Source: Tritrichomonas musculus (Eukaryota; Parabasalia; Tritrichomonadida; Tritrichomonadidae). From it: 64,000 bases of DNA. The notes under the pieces were generated by a model, which did no database searches, was not told the DNA's origin, and saw only the letters and a program-made list of their open reading frames with translations. The DNA is taken from the NCBI GenBank assembly GCA_039105265.1, contig JAPFFF010000008.1, positions 434,001 to 498,000 on the forward strand. The letters are read 5' to 3'. A program made the translations under genes and the position numbers. Of the stretch, positions 60,130 through 64,000 are shown piece by piece; position 1 is the stretch's first letter; every line of letters begins with the position of its first letter.

Positions 60130-62700
60130 CTAATCATCAAAAACCTTTTCAAGGTCAACAACTATAGCAGAGATGTTATCTTCGCTTCTTCTTGCCATTC
60201 CCTCATCTCTTAAGAATGTTGCTGCCTTTCTTGCATCATTAGCTCTTGCCACAATCTTTCCGGCACTAATCACATCTACATCATCCCATACTCCATCACA
60301 TGCCAAAACAAGCCATTTGTTCTTTGACACGGATTCTCGGTCCAAGTTCAATTCAAGTACATCATAAGTCGGTTCATGGCTCACGCCACAAATCTGGACG
60401 TCACCAAGAGATCGTGACATTGCCAAAATTCCTGCTGTTCTATTTCGCCTTATTTTGACCTTTTCTGATCGTAGTCTTTCCATTTCAGATCGAAGATCTG
60501 GACGTTGCTCGACGTTTGAATAGACTGGATTACCTTCTCTGTCATATATAACAGTCTTGCTGTCACCTATATGCGATATGATGACTTTTCCGGTTGAGTG
60601 GAGGATGACAAATTCCATTGTCGAGCCTGACGACTCGTTTGCAGAGACAATTTTGCCGTGGAAGTAGGAACAAATGTCAATAATTGCATTTTCATCGAGC
60701 TCTTTGGTAAAATGTAAAGGTATCTCAACACCATTGCCTGTTTTTGCCGATTCTTCGGTAGAACTCTGTTGCTTATTGGAGTCATGATTCGTTCCTGAGA
60801 AATCTTCTCCAAGTTTGCCTTCCATGTAGAGCTTGAAGAGGTCTGCAAAAGTAACAGCAGCCCATCGTGAAACATTTGGTCCTCCATGACCATCAAATAA
60901 GCCAAAAATTGCAGTTTTAACGACTTTTGGATTTGGATCAGTATCTGATTGACAAGATGAAGGATCTAGTGTCGTTACTGCAAAATGTTGCCTGATTACC
61001 ATGGAATCTTCCATAGTCTCACGCTTTCCAATAGTATCTGAAAAGCCAACACTACTATTGCATTCAAAATGATATATATCAGGATCTGTAAGATCAGATT
61101 CTGTTGAAAGAGAGTCAACAATAGTTTTCAACTTTAATTTTGGCGGGACTATTTTGATTTGAGTTCCAAATATGTTCAAAAACGAGACTTTTGGCATTTG
61201 AGAGTCATTAAGCTCCATTTTAAGTTCAGATATACCAGAGAAATTGTAAGAAGCTGTATTTTCGGTCATAATATGGAGTGGAATATTCGTGATGGGATTA
61301 TAAGATATATCAAAAAGTGAGAAATCCATTCTTAAGTTTTCTGGAATAGAAGTTATCTTATTATGAGATATATCAAGATAAACTTTCTTTTTCGATATAT
61401 TCGATAATACAGGAAAATCTGTAATTAAGTTGCCAGATACAAAAAGTTCCTCTATTCGATTAAAATCTGGAAGTTTAGTTATTTTATTACCAACAGCATA
61501 GAAAAATTTGATGCTGTTTGTATTAGGAATTGAGCTACAAACATCAGATATATTACAATGGTTAATGCGTAAATTCTGCATTCCTGGAGGGACAGGAGGA
61601 AGGTAATCAATTGGATTCATAGACACGTCTAATGATGTGATACGCGAATTGGAAAATTGAGGAGGGATTTCTTTAATATTATTTCCGCATAAAATGAGTG
61701 ATGATAATGAGCGTGTTTCAAAGGCTTTTGCAGGAAACTCTGTTAAATTGCACATACACAAATTCACTTCGCGAATATTTGATCCCAAAACCGAAAGATT
61801 AAACATATTGAATGAATTAAAACTGAGATTTTGCGTAGGAATTTTTTGCTCTAATGCTGGAATATCTGTTAATTTATTGTTATCGATTTTAAATTCGCTT
61901 AATCTGTGGGATATTGAAACTAAATCAAGTTTTTCGATATGGTTGCTATTTAAATAAAGGCGCTTAATATCAGGTGGGAGTGGAGGAACTATCTTGATTT
62001 GATTATGCGATACATTAAAAATAGTTAAACTGCGTGCATTAATTATTGATGAATCAATATCTACTAATTGATTATAAGAAGCGTCTATATTAGATATAGC
62101 CTCCGAAAAAGATGGCAAATGCTGAAGGCAATTAAAAGATATATTTAAATTTTGTAAATTTGGAAGTTTTGTTAAGGAAATCATATATTTCAAATTATTA
62201 CCAATTAGATTCAAAGTGGTTAATGATTCAAAAGCAATATCGAAAGATTCTATTTCGTTATATCGAAGGTTAATTAAAATAGAATCTTCTGGAATATTTT
62301 TTAAGTCATTAAAATGGTTCCAATCTGAAATAAAATAATTTTTGGTGAATGGATTAAAGTCTGGAGGAACATCATCAACTTGGGGCTTTTGAACAACTTC
62401 TTCTGTATGCTGTAAATTTAAAGAGCAATCATTTATCCTAAATGAGTAATGAAAGTTAATATTAGTATCAGGAATTGTATGATTAAAATTTTCTGTTGAA
62501 AATTTTTTAGCAGATTCTGTTGATTCAAGAACAACTGTAACGCACTCTGTATAAATATTAGGTGTAATATAATGAAAAACGATATTATCAAGTGGCTGAA
62601 AATCTGTAAAGATTTTATTAATGTCATCCTTTGTCATTGTTTGAGGAACATGGTGAAGGACAAGACTTGCTGATGGTCTGAAAACAGGCAAACTTCGCAT
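60130..62700 (-). CDS. LRR - PP2C-type protein phosphatase with RRM-like N-terminus
   Basis: The product is 856 residues. Residues about 10-85 have an RRM-like pattern (ASLVLHHVPQTMTKDDINKI, then a later F-x-x-x-x-x-F). About 150-500 is a run of leucine-rich repeats (IKEIPPQFSNSRITSLDVSM type). The PP2C domain spans about 555-850: RETMEDS near 561, LFDGHGGP near 603, HIGDSKTVIYD, SRSLGD, LVLACDGVWDD near 803 and SEDNIS. The metal-binding Asp residues are all present, so activity on phospho-Ser/Thr is likely. The layout recalls PHLPP and LRR-PP2C proteins of protists. It could counter the TKL kinases nearby, but nothing in the sequence links them directly. Confidence 0.85.
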   Translation of the reverse strand: MRSLPVFRPSASLVLHHVPQTMTKDDINKIFTDFQPLDNIVFHYITPNIYTECVTVVLESTESAKKFSTENFNHTIPDTNINFHYSFRINDCSLNLQHTEEVVQKPQVDDVPPDFNPFTKNYFISDWNHFNDLKNIPEDSILINLRYNEIESFDIAFESLTTLNLIGNNLKYMISLTKLPNLQNLNISFNCLQHLPSFSEAISNIDASYNQLVDIDSSIINARSLTIFNVSHNQIKIVPPLPPDIKRLYLNSNHIEKLDLVSISHRLSEFKIDNNKLTDIPALEQKIPTQNLSFNSFNMFNLSVLGSNIREVNLCMCNLTEFPAKAFETRSLSSLILCGNNIKEIPPQFSNSRITSLDVSMNPIDYLPPVPPGMQNLRINHCNISDVCSSIPNTNSIKFFYAVGNKITKLPDFNRIEELFVSGNLITDFPVLSNISKKKVYLDISHNKITSIPENLRMDFSLFDISYNPITNIPLHIMTENTASYNFSGISELKMELNDSQMPKVSFLNIFGTQIKIVPPKLKLKTIVDSLSTESDLTDPDIYHFECNSSVGFSDTIGKRETMEDSMVIRQHFAVTTLDPSSCQSDTDPNPKVVKTAIFGLFDGHGGPNVSRWAAVTFADLFKLYMEGKLGEDFSGTNHDSNKQQSSTEESAKTGNGVEIPLHFTKELDENAIIDICSYFHGKIVSANESSGSTMEFVILHSTGKVIISHIGDSKTVIYDREGNPVYSNVEQRPDLRSEMERLRSEKVKIRRNRTAGILAMSRSLGDVQICGVSHEPTYDVLELNLDRESVSKNKWLVLACDGVWDDVDVISAGKIVARANDARKAATFLRDEGMARRSEDNISAIVVDLEKVFDD

Positions 62701-62857
62701 TTATTATTTTTGAATTAAATATTTAATTTTATGAGAATATTTTTCAATAAGATCATAGAAATTGCTAATCTTGAATTGCTGATAGACCTTGAGATAAAAA
62801 CTTTTTGAAACCATGCTCGAACAAATATCTCAACAAAAGTTTTAACGATTAAAATAA
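62701..62857. promoter_or_regulatory. short divergent promoter region
   Basis: 157 bp lie between the divergent starts of the LRR-PP2C gene and the gene at 62858. Both promoters must be within or near it. No TCAYW site is close to either ATG. Confidence 0.4.
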
Positions 62858-64000
62858 ATGTATAATTATAAATTTCAAAATCAATATATCTTTGCAAATA
62901 AAACTAGTAATATCAGCGAGGATGACAATAAAAGCAATCAAGAAGAAATAAATGAAGAAATTGGATCAATACTAAATGAGTTATTATTAAATTTAACGAA
63001 TCATAATAAAGAAGCAAAATACTATTTAAATAAAATTTCTGATATTGCAGGAAAGTATGATATATGTAATCATCCATTATTTATATCAAACTCAATTTAT
63101 ACGATGATTTTAACTTTATTTTCTCCCAATGTACCGTTTCCTATCATTCTTTCAGCATCTTCAGCAATTTCATCATTTTCTTATCTTTTTTCAAGCGATT
63201 CATACATTGGATCCCCATTTAACATTGACAATTTATATCTAATTTTACAACCAGAAACAATTTCTTTCATTTTTAATTGTATTGAAGAAAAGTGTTCTAA
63301 AGAAATTTCAGCATTTACTCTGATGCTTCGGAAATATTGCACAGTTTCTCGGAAATTTCGTGATATATTAATTTCAGAAATAACGATTGAATCAATGTGC
63401 GAAATAATCAAACATGGAATTCAAAAAAACGCAGAAATAGGATGGGTAACTTGCTTAATTAGTCTTCTTTGCGACATATGCTTATATCCAATAAATAATT
63501 CACAAATATCTTCAATTCTAGAGCTTTTTGATAATTTTGATCTTTTTTCTCTTACATATGATGTTAACTATATAGTAATTCATACAATGCGCTACATAAT
63601 TGAAAACAATGATATTAAACCAATTAATAATATTAATTCAAACCAAAATAATAATGAAAATCAAGGTTCAATTCATTTATTAATGAAATCAAAAATTCTA
63701 ACTTTGTTTGATCCTCTTTTAAATCAAATTAAAATGAAGCAAAAATATAATTCAGATTTAGATCATCAAAAATATTTTAATAAGATAGAAGATGACATTT
63801 GCGGAGTATCTCTGTCCGTATATTTTTTAACAGATAAGCATGTTCTCATTATACCAATAAAAAGATTCATAGATTTTCTTCAAAATCCCGAGGATTCAAT
63901 TGTTTACAACGCCCTTACTTTTTTTTCAGTATATGCTATTGAATCAAAAGAGAATTATGATGAATGTAATAAAAATTCATTTTTTAGTTATTTGGAAAAT
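62858..64000 (+). CDS. unassigned protein, 5' part (runs off the right edge)
   Basis: From ATG at 62858 the frame stays open for 381 codons to the end of the window, so the 3' end is missing. The start is MYNYKFQNQYIFANKTSNIS. The rest is helical and rich in Ile, Leu, Asn and Ser, with pairs of helices (ISFIFNCIEEKCSKEISAF, VTCLISLLCDICLYP) that suggest an armadillo- or HEAT-like solenoid. No signal peptide or membrane helix is convincing. I cannot assign a family. The unbroken length in such AT-rich DNA is itself strong evidence of coding. Confidence 0.7.
   Translation, partial: MYNYKFQNQYIFANKTSNISEDDNKSNQEEINEEIGSILNELLLNLTNHNKEAKYYLNKISDIAGKYDICNHPLFISNSIYTMILTLFSPNVPFPIILSASSAISSFSYLFSSDSYIGSPFNIDNLYLILQPETISFIFNCIEEKCSKEISAFTLMLRKYCTVSRKFRDILISEITIESMCEIIKHGIQKNAEIGWVTCLISLLCDICLYPINNSQISSILELFDNFDLFSLTYDVNYIVIHTMRYIIENNDIKPINNINSNQNNNENQGSIHLLMKSKILTLFDPLLNQIKMKQKYNSDLDHQKYFNKIEDDICGVSLSVYFLTDKHVLIIPIKRFIDFLQNPEDSIVYNALTFFSVYAIESKENYDECNKNSFFSYLEN

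Overview
The window looks like nuclear DNA of a trichomonad protist, most like Tritrichomonas. It is very AT-rich, its genes are single long reading frames with no introns that I can see, and several genes carry a TCAYW initiator-like site just upstream of the ATG. The families also fit: TKL-type kinases, Sel1 repeats, BspA-type leucine-rich repeats, DUF3447/ankyrin proteins, a giant Pmp-like surface protein, a Maverick/Polinton fossil and a mariner element. The species is inferred, not proven.

Layout. 1-8 kb is AT-rich non-coding DNA with a Polinton DNA polymerase fossil (3.3-5.4 kb) and small repeats. 8.0-15.2 kb is one 2405-residue signal-bearing, membrane-anchored surface protein with a recently amplified 144-bp repeat. 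15.9-20.7 kb (-) is a BTB-like/DUF3447/ankyrin protein. 21.4-25.2 kb is a broken kinase-Sel1-BspA gene, and 28.1-31.6 kb is an intact relative in which a TKL kinase is fused through a coiled coil to BspA repeats. A MITE and a dispersed repeat follow, then a CHMP1-like ESCRT-III protein with a transmembrane N-terminus (32.6 kb) and a DENN protein (34.5 kb).

From 37 to 52 kb most genes lie on the minus strand: a frameshifted BTB/coiled-coil/C1q-like gene, a WD40/coiled-coil protein, a kinase-Sel1 protein, an SLC35F6-like transporter, a pseudokinase-Sel1 protein, a CFAP97-like protein and a cysteine-less GPx-like protein. A plus-strand MYCBP/FAP174-like gene lies among them. 52.3-57 kb is a transposon graveyard: a TIR element, hAT scraps, an intact mariner nested in a decayed MULE, a second TA-flanked MITE and a foldback element. 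A decayed ankyrin gene, a kinase-like protein lacking the DFG aspartate and an LRR-PP2C phosphatase close the minus-strand series. A partial plus-strand gene runs off the right edge.

The common theme is signalling and scaffolding. There are five kinase-like genes and one PP2C phosphatase, with kinase folds joined to Sel1 or BspA repeats, and two or three of the kinases are degenerate or broken. MYCBP- and CFAP97-like genes next to each other hint at flagellar function. No operons, CRISPR arrays, rRNA or convincing tRNA genes were seen.
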